From positions 17,222,787-17,286,786 of the forward strand of contig CM063248.1 in assembly GCA_032158295.1 (NCBI GenBank): a stretch of 64,000 nt of DNA, read 5' to 3'. Below are positions 51,501 through 62,165 of the stretch, piece by piece. The DNA is from Pycnopodia helianthoides (Eukaryota > Echinodermata > Asteroidea > Forcipulatida > Asteriidae). The notes under the pieces were generated by a model. The model had not been told where the DNA came from. It did no database searches and saw only the letters and a list, made by a program, of their open reading frames with translations. A program made the translations under genes and the position numbers. Position 1 is the first letter of the stretch, and the number at the start of each line of letters is the position of its first letter.

Positions 51501-54500
51501 TATGCCACTAAAAGTTTCAGACACCCCTCCGTAAACTCTGAAATGATGGAACCATTCTTTTTCTTATTCTTAGTTATGTTGGGTGCTGTTCTGTGACATA
51601 GTATGTCTTGACTATGATGGTAACATTGTGGATGCTTGTCTCATTTGCTCTAATGGCTGCTCTCAGAAATGGTAAGTTTCTATCAAGTGAGCAGTTTAAC
51701 CCTCTTGCTGTCTGACCATTCAATACCATTCACTGTGGTTTTGAATGATAGATAAACTATGCCAGCCTGCAATATGATACCACGAGGGAATGCATGTACA
51801 CAGTACACAGTTAGTTCAGTGCACAGTTGTGCCACCAGACACAACCTTGGCAGTCGAATGGTTTCAAATGGTTGGTCAACTCACTGGAAAATGTTGCCAA
51901 GAGTCACTGACAGTAGGAGAGTTAAAGTACATAGTCCCATTGACTCGTTCTTTAGTATGTTTGTGTTAAACTAAAGCATCTTGCAAAATAACCTGCATTG
52001 TACAGGTTTTTTGTAGTCTGTAGTTTTGTCACTGTAGCTTTTATTGCAGATGATATCCGTGTTCATTTGCTCTCATGCTGTGTTACCATGTCTCTCGAGT
52101 TCCAAGGGCGACACCTTTATTAAAGTAATTTGATTTGAAATAATTTCCAGTGTTGCTACGTGAAGTGACGATCGATGAAGAATCACAGCTTCCTGTCACA
52201 TCATCAAAAAAGACTGTCCCACTGAGCATAAACAGCACACCAGTAGCTACCTCATTTGCCATCTTTGATGAGTAAGTATGAACAAGTTACTTTTGGGGTT
52301 GACAAAGAAAAATTGACAAGAGCAGGATTTGAACCTGTGGCCTCCAGATTAATATGCTGCTGCTCTACAAACTGAGATACCTGGGCCTAATGTTGGCGGT
52401 CTCCCTATTCCATCACTACCTTTGTTCAGGGGTGCCAGTCGCCAGCCATTCAAGCTGTTACTGTCGTACAACCAGGGATCACACCCAAGTTTGCTAAGTT
52501 GGTAGAGCGCCGGCATGTTAATCCAGAGGTCGAGGTTCAAATCCCGCTTTAGTCAACTTTTTCTTTGTTCACCCCCAATTTAATCAAAATTTACCAAGTC
52601 AGTTTCCCTTGTGTTTAATTACTTGATGTTAAAAAGTTACCGAGTTTTCTGATACCAGCTTTTATTTTGTTGGCATGCGTTATTGCTTGTTGTCTGTAAT
52701 TTTGCCAGTCTGTTTGTGTGTCCAGGCCTATCTATATTTTCTAGTTTTATTACTGTGAGTTCAGATAAAGAAACCTTAGCCAAGTCTCAGCTATTGTCCC
52801 AGCTAGCAGGGCATGGTTTTGTGCACATCCCGTCTTAGTCGCGGGTCCCCCAGTGCCGGGACTGCAATTTATTTTCTCTACACAAACTCATTATGCATAC
52901 CTCATTTGTCTTAGGCTCTGTATATCACTTTGCATCATAAATTAAATTTCTTGTATCTTTTTAGTGCTGTGTTACTAGCAGACCCGACCAATGAGGAAGA
53001 ATGCATAGCTACTGGAATGGTGACAGTGGTAGTGACTGATGACGGCAACTTACAAGCCCTTCATAAACCAGGTAAGATTTCACTCAGCTTGGTCTTCTTC
53101 TAAGCTACCACAATGGATACTAATTTGCTTTATAGTGTATCGCAGTGTTGTTTCAAACTTGAAATCAACAAACAGTAGTAAGCCTTCAGCATAAATCTGA
53201 ACAATGCACACTTTGGATTTGCATCAACAAATATACATTGATATTTATCAGTCAGTGCTCAAAGTTTATTGAAGTGTTTCACTGTGATCCGAGTCTGTTA
53301 CCCACACCTATATACTTCCATCCATTTATCACTGCTGTAATGTTGAAATGTTCTTAATAGGTTAAATGTTCATTGAAATGTTCTTTTAAAGTGTTCAGTA
53401 TGTGTAAAACTGCCATAACTCTAGCTCACTGCAAGAGCAACAATCTCTCGTTCTTGTCTCTTTTTTCAGATGATATGAACTTTGTTTCTAACTGCCATAA
53501 CTTTGACATTTTTATGCGACACACTGTATAATGAACTTGCCATGGTCAAGCCTTTTGTGTTTGGCAGCAACATGGTAACATAATATGTCAAGTGAAGTGT
53601 ATTTTAATTCATTAGATTGCACATTCTGTGTGCAGTTTGCTTATCCTGTGCCAAATGTTTTGCTGATGTTCTGTATACTGTATTTTAACTGAATTTTGCT
53701 CTCTAATGAACATTGCTCTCAAATGAATTTTGCTCTCTTATGTATTTTTTGTGTATGAAGTTGCTTGAGTGTCATTTTTGTTTTACTCTTCAGACAAAAT
53801 GTAATTATTTTTATGCAGATTTGTGAGATGTACGTTGGTGAGAATGTTTCTTAAGCAAACTCCCAATGTATTAAAAGTGTTTTTTTTGTTATGAATATAT
53901 TGAAGCTTGCAATCTTGATAGTTGAATAGTTGATATGCATTATTTGAAATGTGTAAATATTTTCATTGTTTAACTCTTGTAGTGTCTAACAATTCGATAT
54001 CATTCGCTGTGGTTTTGAATGATAGATAAACTAAGCCGGACAGCAATATATGATATCATGTGGATGATGCATCTACACAGTGCACACATGTACACAATTA
54101 CCCCCTCCCCCTCCACTGTCTGACCAATCAATTGATAATACAGTGCTCAAAGTTTATTGAAGTGTTTCATTTTGAGCCCAATCTGTTGTCCATACCTATA
54201 TATTTCCATCAGTTTATTACTGCTGTAATGTTGAAATGTTCTATATAGGTTCATTGGCGCAAATTGTGCTGTCGGATGTGTAATCAATAAATATCGTACC
54301 AAGTGGTTTTGAATGATAAATGTGTTGAATTCATCTACAAAGTACACATTTAATTCTGTGCAGTTGTGCCACCATACACAAACCCTGCAGTCGAATGGTT
54401 TTAAATGGTTGGGTCAACTCACTGGAAAATAATAGAATAGGAGGGTTAAGCTCCTAGTCTCCTTTCTAAATCCTTGCCCATCACAGGGCAAGCAAAACAA

Positions 54501-54817
54501 AAGGGCACAATATCCAGTATTTTTACATGTTGGACATTTAGGTGTCATGTTCATGAATTTGATTTAAACTTGAATAATCAGTATTTAATATGCAAATCTT
54601 TTACTTAGGCCTAGTTTAATGTTGTTTGTATTCAATGAATTACTCACACTTGTTACAACAACTAATGTGAAATGACTAATTGATCGATATAAATTTATTG
54701 TCAGGTGGGAGTCCACTTTCTGTCGACCAGCTACAAGACTGTATCACGAGATCCCAAACAAGATCAAAGGAAGTTCGCAACTTAATACACAACACTGTGA
54801 ACAGTGTAGATAGGTAG
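45562..54817 (+). CDS. EXOSC8: Exosome complex component RRP43, complete, eleven exons (one apparent 1-bp insertion)
   Basis: Exons: 45562-45578, 45686-45722, 46939-47002, 48118-48191, 48701-48746, 49951-50056, 50991-51036, 51574-51671, 52151-52271, 52965-53071 and 54705-54817. They total 829 nt. Removing one extra base in exon 8 gives 275 residues, against 276 in human. It starts [17 protein letters not shown]. Then come [69 protein letters not shown] and [17 protein letters not shown], a complete RNase PH fold. Known: a catalytically inert subunit of the six-member exosome ring for 3'-5' RNA decay in nucleus and cytoplasm. In exon 8 the frame changes between DACL and ALMAALRN near 51640-51645. 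Without correction the protein would stop in exon 9. An assembly indel is likelier than loss, since everything else is conserved. Confidence 0.93.
46706..46836. repeat. Foldback MITE (GGGCCCAATTT ends) in EXOSC8 intron 2
   Basis: GGGCCCAATTTCTTTCATGG at the left is mirrored by CAAAATTGGGCC at the right, with CTGCTTACC / GTTAAGCAG pairing inside. It is the same end family as 1279-1491. Confidence 0.65.
47400..48055 (+). mobile_element. Probable LINE 3' tail fragment
   Basis: The end AGAAATAAAGTGAATTGTAT followed by TGAATTGACA looks like a retrotransposon 3' end with a short degenerate tail. The upstream AT-rich sequence has no open frame. It lies in EXOSC8 intron 3. Weak evidence. Confidence 0.3.
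48400..48627 (+). mobile_element. tRNA-derived SINE-like element, copy 2
   Basis: The body TTGCATCCCCTTAAGGTGAT leads into a tRNA-like module (TAGATAGCTCAGTTGGTAGA, then GCAGAGTCAAGTCCTGCTCT). It aligns with 9818-10062 throughout. It lies in EXOSC8 intron 4. Confidence 0.75.
48888..49640. mobile_element. 0.75-kb inverted-repeat element in EXOSC8 intron 5
   Basis: CAATTTGAAGCCTGAACCCA, then CCCTCCTCA, at the left is the inverse of TGAGGAGGGTGGGTCCAGGC, then TTCAAATTG, at the right. Inside is a second inverted pair (AGTTGCTAACGTTCCCCAAC versus TTGGCAACGTTAG). No transposase frame is visible, so it is probably a non-autonomous DNA element. Confidence 0.7.
50595..50840 (-). mobile_element. Degenerate LINE-like fragment
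   Basis: Minus-strand reading contains [20 protein letters not shown], then stops. Its rhythm recalls the C-terminal region of LINE ORF2 proteins (a GHVxRRxGLP-like segment). It lies in EXOSC8 intron 6. Low certainty. Confidence 0.35.
52318..52560. mobile_element. SINE-like element with tRNA-like modules at both ends in inverse orientation
   Basis: The left module reads as a tRNA on the minus strand (plus-strand GCAGGATTTGAACCTGTGGC, ending ACTGAGATACCTGGGCC). The right module reads as a tRNA on the plus strand (GCTAAGTTGGTAGAGCGCCG, then GAGGTTCAAATCCCGCTTTA). The core between them is the same body as at 9818 and 48400, in opposite orientation. It lies in EXOSC8 intron 9. Confidence 0.7.
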
Positions 54818-55901
54818 TACGACAGCGCTGTTCATATATTCTACATTGTACATTGTATATTGTAAGCGTGTCGTGGCCGAGCGGTTGACTCAAGTTTTGA
54901 TGACGGGGTCATCAGGGTGTGGGTTTGAATCCCAGTCATGACACCGGTGTCCTTGCGCAAGACACTTTGCTTCTCTTCACGCAGGAGTGAATGGTACCTG
55001 CGAGGGCAGAGATGGTTCTTGTGATTGATTTAGCTTAGTGCGCTACATACTTGGCAGCACAGGCTGTATACTCCAAAGGGAGCTGAGATGGTTTAAGGAA
55101 TGAAATGACTGGCCCAGTGACTAGGGGTATAATAATGTTGGAGACTTGGAGCACCATAAGCGTCAGTGAGTGACAGATTTGAGCGCTATACCAGAAGCCA
55201 CTACTTTTGTGTCGGGTGCATTATAAGTTAAGATGTTAGTGTAATTCCTAGACGGGTCTATTCCCAGATCCAAGTTTTGTTTTTTACACTGAGCCCATTT
55301 ACCCCAACCAAGAACCTTAATATTAATTGAATCGGTCACAATTGACCCCCATCCACATTGTGGCAGAGTACAGGCTTATCGTTGTTTTTCAACTACTGTA
55401 CAAAGCATTGTGTGATTTGCTTATTTTGACATGTCCCTGGGACTCGGATGGTTTAACTTTACTAGTCAGTTTGTCAACAACTTGTTTTTTTTATTGGGGG
55501 GGGGGGCCTAAGTTTGCTGAAATACCATAGAAAGAAATATAAAAACCATGGTTAAAACAAGTAACCACTTGTATTAATTTTAATTAGTTTAGTTTGTATG
55601 TGTTTTGATACACTCGGTGTTATAGCTCAGTTCTACCAACTTCTGCCTAGAAGGGTTAAATGGTGGAGTACTACTTCAATTGTTCACTGGCTATAAATAA
55701 CTAAATTCTACGAGATGGACGTTCTACTAGTGTCGTTTTGTTTGTGGTGCATCTGACTCAATGCCAAGAATGGTTTGGTTGTGAAGTTTTTTTGCATTCA
55801 TCGACCATAATGCATTGTTTGTTTGTTTTATGGAAGAGCCGCCCATTGACCTTCCATTTCATCAAAACTACGACATCGCAACTTATTGAGAGAGCAATAA
55901 A
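54818..55901 (+). other. EXOSC8 3' UTR with SINE and poly(A) signal
   Basis: No coding sequence follows the EXOSC8 stop. The stretch contains the SINE at 54868-55205 and an AATAAA at 55896-55901 that is a plausible end of the transcript. Whether the transcript runs through the SINE is unknown. Confidence 0.4.
54868..55205 (+). mobile_element. tRNA-derived SINE with long body
   Basis: The head GTGTCGTGGCCGAGCGGTTG (A box of Ser/Leu-tRNA type) and GTGGGTTTGAATCCCAGTCA (B box) start a body ending GATTTGAGCGCTATACCAGA, then AGCCACTAC. It is nearly full length and lies just behind the EXOSC8 stop codon. Confidence 0.8.
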
Positions 55902-56469
55902 TGCTTTATGTTCAATCTGATTTTTCCCCCACATATGTTATTGCTAATTACAGTGTTGCAAGTAAAAATTAAAAACAGAGTGTTCGGGACAGTTTTTTCA
56001 CACTTAGCTGTATTTTTGCCCAAAACATTTCTTGTGACACTTAATACTGGTATAGTAGTTGTCGCTCAGAATTCCTCGTCAATTTTTAATTTTTTTTTAC
56101 TGGTACAGTAGTCATCCAGAAGTCGCCTTCTATTGTTTGTGTTGTATAGTATAAGTTTCTTTGTACTTGAGTACATGTAAGTACTCGGCCAGTACTTGAT
56201 TTATCAGTACTCAAAAATGGACTTGGCTCATACGCTAACTCTTTGTACTTGGATTTTTCATATGACAGGAAGTGACAAAAGTGTTTCACCATGTGCATGC
56301 CATGCAGGCTTAGACTTAAAAAATAATTTAAGTTGGTTAGAACTATTAATTTATTAATTACTCTCAAATTTCATTCAAAAAATAAACAGGTAACTTTTTT
56401 AAAAACTTTTTTTGATGAGTGCTTTGAGATTCCAGCCGAGTGCTAATTAAGAACTGCTTATTATTTGGT

Positions 56470-57196
56470 AAACCATTAAATCAAATTCACTCTTCAATTC
56501 GAGACAGAATGACGTTTAAATCATTTTATTTAGTCATCCACTCATGTAAATCAATATGTAAATTGTAACGCATACAAATATAAAAAAAGCTATGTTATAG
56601 AATGTACACAATGTTTTTTGTTATGTGGCAAGTCTAGGTGTCATCATTCTAAATAATAAGAAATAGCCAGAGCCATCGATAGCTAGGAAGATCACTTTAC
56701 ACTTGAAAATGCATCAACAAGTTAATTCCTGAAGCAAACTTCTTGTTGACATTATTCGTTTTTAACAGCTAAAGAAAACCCATACCTAGTGCTCTTAAAA
56801 CTTTTGCTTTTACGGGAAACAAAATGTTCTCAAGTCCGTTTCTTTTTACTAGTGAAAGGAGGCTGTGTCTCGGTGAATGACTTGGTTTGTGATTATGGCC
56901 ATTTTGAAATGGCAATCCGTCGTTTAAAGATTGAGTATTTCAAAGAATTAAAAAGGATGCATTCTTCCCCATCCTGTAGATGATATTGGTTACATTGTTA
57001 CTTTGGTGGAGTTGGTGTGGTACGCTTTTTGCTCTTTCCCTTGCTGCTGCTAGCGTGTTGTTGGAGTGCTTGTTGCTGCTGCTGCTGTTGTCTCAGCAGC
57101 TGCTGCTGTTTCTGGTAGGCAAGCTGGGCTTGTAGCTGCTGTGCATGAAGGGCTTGTTGGTGGGCAGGGCATGGGGGTCAGTTGAGGTAGGCCAGC
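56470..57196 (-). pseudogene. Duplicated terminal exon and 3' UTR of the Gln-rich gene, outer copy
   Basis: The exon equivalent runs from 57196 down to the homologous stop site at 56998-57000, with the flanking 3' UTR-like sequence down to about 56480. Both are close copies of 62351-62166 and 59600-60130. The acceptor (tttacag) is kept. A 13-bp net insertion right after it changes the frame, so the exon would read AGLPQLTPMPCPPTSPSCTA and on to an Ala/Thr-rich end at 57050 instead of the Gln/Lys-rich end of the inner copy. It may be an alternative last exon or a decaying duplicate. No transcript evidence is available. Confidence 0.6.
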
Positions 57197-57930
57197 CTGT
57201 AAACCATTAATTAATAAGATGGGAAAAAAAGGAATGTTAAGCGAATTAGAGTCAGCATTCGAGTCAGAAATCGACACACATGCTGTAGTTTTCAATCTCT
57301 TCCATCCATTCCACAGACTTGTATTTCCACAAAAATCCATTTGTGTACATGCACATGTTTTCTGCTCGTGGCAACTGAGTACAATTCAGATCACAGAAAA
57401 CTAAGCAAGTTGCTCGAAAAACATAAAACATTTGTAAAGGCTGATATTTATGATAAACAAAGTAATTTTCAACTTGCAAAGTCTATTACCTTAGTAGTGA
57501 TTGCGGCAAAAATCGTCATAGGATTCAGAGTGTTTGAACCTCGTAGCTATTTCAAAAGTCAGGGCAACAGTGTCACTCTTAGTCTTTTAAGGTTTGTTTT
57601 AAAAACATAAAAAATGCCGCCAATGCTAATATTATGTTGAAGTTAAAGTACAAAGTTTCTTAGTCTTACTCTAATTTTGTCTGAGCTCTTTTGGTTGAAA
57701 AAAAAATAAGGACAGTCCACCAGATATCCCAGCCTGTGGACTCGTCCAAAGACTACTCTAAACGAATAACTGTCTGACATTAACTTGTCTTATTCTAAAG
57801 TGAAATAATAATTCTACTAATGACAATAATCTACATGATAAGATTGTAAAACTTTTAATTATTTAAATTTAAACTTTAAAAAACCTTTTTTTACACAAGA
57901 ACTAGAAATTTACTTGCCACAGTAGCCACT
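57197..57930. other. Intron-like duplicate flank
   Basis: 57240-57450 (CACATGCTGTAGTTTTCAAT, GACTTGTATTTCCACA, AAGCAAGTTGCT) matches parts of the intron at 62395-62870, so the tandem duplication extends into the intron upstream of the terminal exon. There is no gene in the rest. Confidence 0.55.
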
Positions 57931-57939
57931 TTGGTCTCC

Positions 57940-58605
57940 GAGCTTAAAACTAACGGTGTCCATAAACAGCGCTCTCATCGGAATAAGACAAAAGGGTCTT
58001 AATTTTTAATGAAAATTTACGGTGTTTTATTAATGTTTATGGAGATGGTAAACTCAGCAACTGTGTCTTTATTAATTAGCGGTCCCCATAAAAAGCGCTT
58101 TCATTGGTCCGAAGTGTCTTATTAACGGTCTTCAAGTTCTTATAATAATTGCGCACTCTTGACTTAATATTTCAGGTGAGGCATACGAACTTAGTTGCAG
58201 CGCTCTCTCAGCAGGCAGGAAAGTGTATTAGTTTAATTAACGGTCCCTATAACTAGCGCTCTCTGTAGGTGGAGAGTGTCTTAGTTTAATTAACGGTCCC
58301 CATAAACAGCGCTCTCTGTAGGTGGAGAGTGTCTTAGTTTAATTAACGGTCCCCATAAACAGCGCTCTCTGTAGGTGGAGAGTGTCTTAGTTTAATTAAC
58401 GGTCCCCATAAACAGCGCTCTCTGTAGGTGGAGAGTGTCTTATGCTGTCATCATTTTGCTTGCGCGTACTAACGAATAAAGACTGAAACCAGTCTAGTAT
58501 AAACAACAAGCGCGACACAACAGTCCAGACTGTCGAGGGCGCTATTTAATGTCACCGTTAATTAAACTAAGACACTTTCACCCTGAGAGAGCGCTATACA
58601 TTTGT
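57940..58605. repeat. 53-bp minisatellite with degenerate and inverted outer copies
   Basis: Four units with a 53-bp period run from about 58231 to 58442 (GTTTAATTAACGGTCCCCAT, AACAGCGCTCTCTGTAGGTG, GAGAGTGTCTTA). Diverged units are at 57950 and 58078. An inverted unit is at 58522-58605, with GTTAATTAAACTAAGACACT and GAGAGAGCGCTATA. Confidence 0.9.
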
Positions 58606-59590
58606 TGACATTATAGGGAGCAATGTGCACTGTGAGAGAGTCGGCAGTGCAACGGCGTGTTCCCCACTAGACACCGTCCGGTGCTCAACAACTCGCCGTG
58701 GCCCGTGCTTATGATGTTGATGGGGCCCGTCAGGAGCCCAGTGGATGTGGATATAAAAACAATTGTTACCCAGCTGTAAGGAGTATTAGGGGAAGAGGTG
58801 GGCGTTAATGGCATGCCGCGGTTTTTTATTTGTTTTACTTTACTTACTTTGGTTTACTTTGGTGTTGAGGCTTGAAGCTTCAGCTTATGTGCCCCTCTTT
58901 ACAACATTGGACTCGCGATGGTATGGGCAGTATTTCAGCGGGTGGTGCTTCCAATTTGTAGTACTTATGCTGGTGGTCGACTTTAACTTTACAGCTTAAC
59001 TTACTTCGAATTAATTCTTTCCTCCATGCATGGTTGAAGTTATTCTGTGCAATTGAGTTCATGTTTAAACTCTCTCTAGCTGTTGGAAACCATGCCGGTA
59101 GGTTCGTCATTACACTGGTATTTATTAAGGAAAAACAAGAGTATAGGCGACGCGGTGTAAATGACCGTTTAAATTAAAATCGCCCCCTCCTGGCCACAGG
59201 CACCCTACACTGTTGTAAAATGTTGGTCCAGTTGGAAGGGAAGATTTATTTGTATTTTCTTCTAAATGTGTATTGTACATGACTCGGTCTCGGTCTCGGC
59301 CTCAAGTACTCAAAACTCGACCTGAGGTACTCCTCTGCCCTGTACTCGGTCAGACCTTCACGCTCTGTTTCCATTTGTCCCCTGTCTTGTAAATCTCCTC
59401 TTGGAAAATTAGTGCACTTATGTTTACTTCGATGTTCATGGCTGCAGGTTGCGCCACATCACCTTGTAGATCCTTACAAGGTGCGGTATAAATGGCCATC
59501 AAAATTTATAAAAACATAGCTCTGCATAAGTGTCGTAACAATAATGAGCGTTTTGAGACGCCCATCATGTTTGTGATTAAGCATATTAAT
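58606..59590. other. Spacer, no gene recognised
   Basis: I see no exon or known repeat here. 59275-59350 has runs of CTCGGTCTCGG and AGTACTC words, as does 56160-56240. Confidence 0.4.
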
Positions 59591-59805
59591 CATAATCATT
59601 AGATCAAATTCACTCCTCAATTTGAGACGGATTGACGTTTAAATCATTTTATTTAGTCATCCACTCATATGTAAATCAACATGTATTGTGACGCATACAA
59701 ATATTTAAAAAAGCAACGTTATAGAATGCACACAATGTTTTTGTTGGGTGGCAAGTCTAGATGTCATCATTCCAAATACATGTATTAAGAAACAGCCAGA
59801 GCCAT

Positions 59806-59979
59806 AGACTTGTGGACCAGTCCTTTAAATGTTTGTCGCGGTGCGCGCTCCCACAGGATTAAACTGCTTTTGCAATATATTGCTAGCTCCTGACTACAGC
59901 CCCATTTAACTGGGAGTATAGTTGCGAGAGAGCCATTTTGCTATCAGCACGACAAACATTTAACGGACAGTCCACCCAA
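59806..59979. repeat. MITE with GCCAT target duplication
   Basis: Inverted ends TGGACCAGTCCTTTAAATGT, then TTGTCG, and CGACAAACATTTAACGGACA, then GTCCA. GCCAT precedes (59801-59805) and follows (59980-59984). The outer copy of this region (near 56670) has a single GCCAT and no element, so the insertion is directly visible as an empty versus filled site. Confidence 0.85.
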
Positions 59980-60154
59980 GCCATTGATAGCTAGGAAGAT
60001 CCGTTCATTGCATCAAATAATTCCTCAAAAACTTGACATCAAGACTTTTGACGGTGAAAGAAAAACGTATTGTAGTGCTTTTAAAACTTCTGGTTAACAG
60101 AAACAACCCGTTTTCAATTTTAAGTGTGTTTCTATCCTTTTTTAAGTGACCAGG

Positions 60155-60302
60155 GGCCGATTTCACAAAGCACCAAGATTCATCATAAAGATGAGTTGTC
60201 ATTTTCACCATAGTGATTTGTATTGTGACATCACACTTTGCTTAGCAATTAAGAGCGATTTGCAGTTAAGATCAATCTTAGCCCTTTGTGAAATCTAGCC
60301 CA
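60155..60302. repeat. MITE with GGCCGATTTCACAAAG ends, copy 2
   Basis: It opens GGGGCCGATTTCACAAAGCA and closes CCTTTGTGAAATCTAGCCC. It aligns with 4861-4992. Confidence 0.85.
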
Positions 60303-60404
60303 GATCAGCCAGTGAAACAAGGCAGTATTTCTGTAAAAGTTACCTTTTTCAAAACGTCTTTGACTACGGCTCAGGCTCCATCAGTAAATTTTGAAAATAT
60401 ACAC

Positions 60405-60773
60405 TTCAGAGGCGGGGTACACCTTTTGTAATGACTCCAAACATTAGTGACCAGAAAAAAAACTTACTTGATAAGAAGCACTGCTGCTGTTGATAATGTA
60501 TAAGAATTTGAGGAATGATTCCCTTTTAAGGAATGTGATTTTTAGAGAAAGGGATTAGAAACATTTCAATTTGAGACATGAAACGTCTCTCAGATTGTGT
60601 ATTCGAACTACACAATCTGAGAAATGTTTCATGTCTCAAACTGAAGTGTTTCTCTTCCTGTGTGGACATAACCACTACAGATTTAACGCTACCACCTTTC
60701 GAAATGAAATCTTCACAGGATTAAACTAATCGAACAGTTAAAAAACACCACAGGTATACTTTGCCTTTAAATA
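60405..60773. repeat. TTAA foldback (AGGGAAAGTGTAC family), copy 2
   Basis: Its right end GGTATACTTTGCCTTTAA and interior AAAAACTTACTTGATAAG match 4138-4494. The left end is diverged. In the middle an extra palindrome (GAAACATTTCAATTTGAGAC versus its inverse at 60620-60650) is present. Confidence 0.55.
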
Positions 60774-62165
60774 CATGGCTTCATACAGGCCTATGGAGCC
60801 CGAGCCAAGACCATGGTTTCAAAAAATGCCCCAGATTGCTTCCCTGTACAAAGCCCATTTATTCCACTGATCTCATCCAACAAAGACACTGTGTGTATTG
60901 ACACTTTCATTTTTTGATTCTTTTCTTGAATCTACTTTTTCTTTTTTTAAACAAATGTTTACGAAGATAAAAATTGCTATAAAATGTTATTTGTTCTTAT
61001 TACAACATGTTATTTCACTGAGTGTCATGATTATTGATAAATTCAATCTGCATCTACAATAATAAACAACATTGACGTATATAATAGTGCATATTAGTTC
61101 TAAGAAAAATACTACTAGAATGACAATGTTCTCTAGAAGAAAAAAATAAAATATGCTACATGTAAAAAAGGTAATTAATGCACATTGCATATCGTCTACC
61201 TCGTCTGTCTTCGCACTGTAAAAAATTCCAAGGTTCCTGTGTGGGCCAATTGCACCTTTTGGAGTATCAAGAACCTCTTCCTAAGAAAGGAACAAATGGT
61301 CGTTGGTCTTCTCTCTGTCATAATGATTTACTTTCTCGATTTATAAATATTTACAATTCTGCTTCAGCAATTCAGTCGAGGGATTTTCAGGTTAGGGTTG
61401 CATTTTTGTCTTGATTTGTTTTTGTTTGGGCAAAATCTACTCCGTTTTTGTGGAACTTGGTAAATTTTGTTCATTTTAAAGTCACTATCCATAGATTTTA
61501 ACCGACAAAATGTATAGCATTATGGTTTATGCCCAATAAGGTATGTAGCTTTAAAGTAGATTTGAGTCCAAAGTAGACATTTGGCATCTGACTTCCTGCA
61601 TGACCCCGAAAATGAGTTGATTGATTGTAATGAAAAATGCTGCACTTTCACTAAGAAATGTTGATAGGATTGTAGGCTTGACCCCAACTTGACCCCAATT
61701 CACAAATCATCACAATAATCTTGGTTGCGCCATTTTGGGAGTCGATATTACTGTGCTACACAGTGTAGTGTGCATATTGGAAAATGACTCCAAAATGGTG
61801 AGCGTTTCACAGCTGCCGGTTGTCACGTTCGTGCAAGGGGTCAATACATAACAAATTGAGATTCATCTTTCGCATTGAGTAGTCAAACAAACCCAACTGC
61901 CATGGCAGGGGGGGGGGGTTATGGTCGCTGAGAATTTCAAATTGGTGACACCACATGAACAGTTAATGCTGGTCAAGTAATGGCACCAAGTATTGTCCGT
62001 GAATAACTTATTTAATTCACCTCTATATATTAGGAAAATAGAATTATCCAAATTTAGTACCAAATGTTTAATGAAATAGCACAATCAATTAAAGTCAAGT
62101 ATTTCAAGGAATTTAGTTTCAAGAATGCATTCTTCCCCATCCTGTAGATGATAATGGTTTCATTG

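Larger units (their letters stand above)
59600..62165 (-). other. 3' UTR of the Gln-rich gene, inner copy, enlarged by insertions
   Basis: 59600-59805 and 59980-60130 match the outer copy at 56480-56850 in order. The inner copy is longer because a MITE at 59806-59979, a MITE at 60155-60302 and a TTAA element at 60405-60773 have inserted. 61200-61900 has no match and no gene. 61905-61920 is a G run. Confidence 0.55.

Noticed and set aside
54868..54945. Possible Ser/Leu tRNA gene
   Set aside because: It continues directly into a long SINE body ending GATTTGAGCGCTATA, and the stems are degenerate.
58231..58442. CRISPR-like array
   Set aside because: The 53-bp units are back to back without unique spacers, and the host is an animal. 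It is a minisatellite.
61178..61414. 78-residue plus-strand ORF starting MHIAYRLPRL
   Set aside because: I see no domain, signal or splice context, and it lies in a 3' UTR-like region of the opposite strand. Its length is within chance for this base composition.
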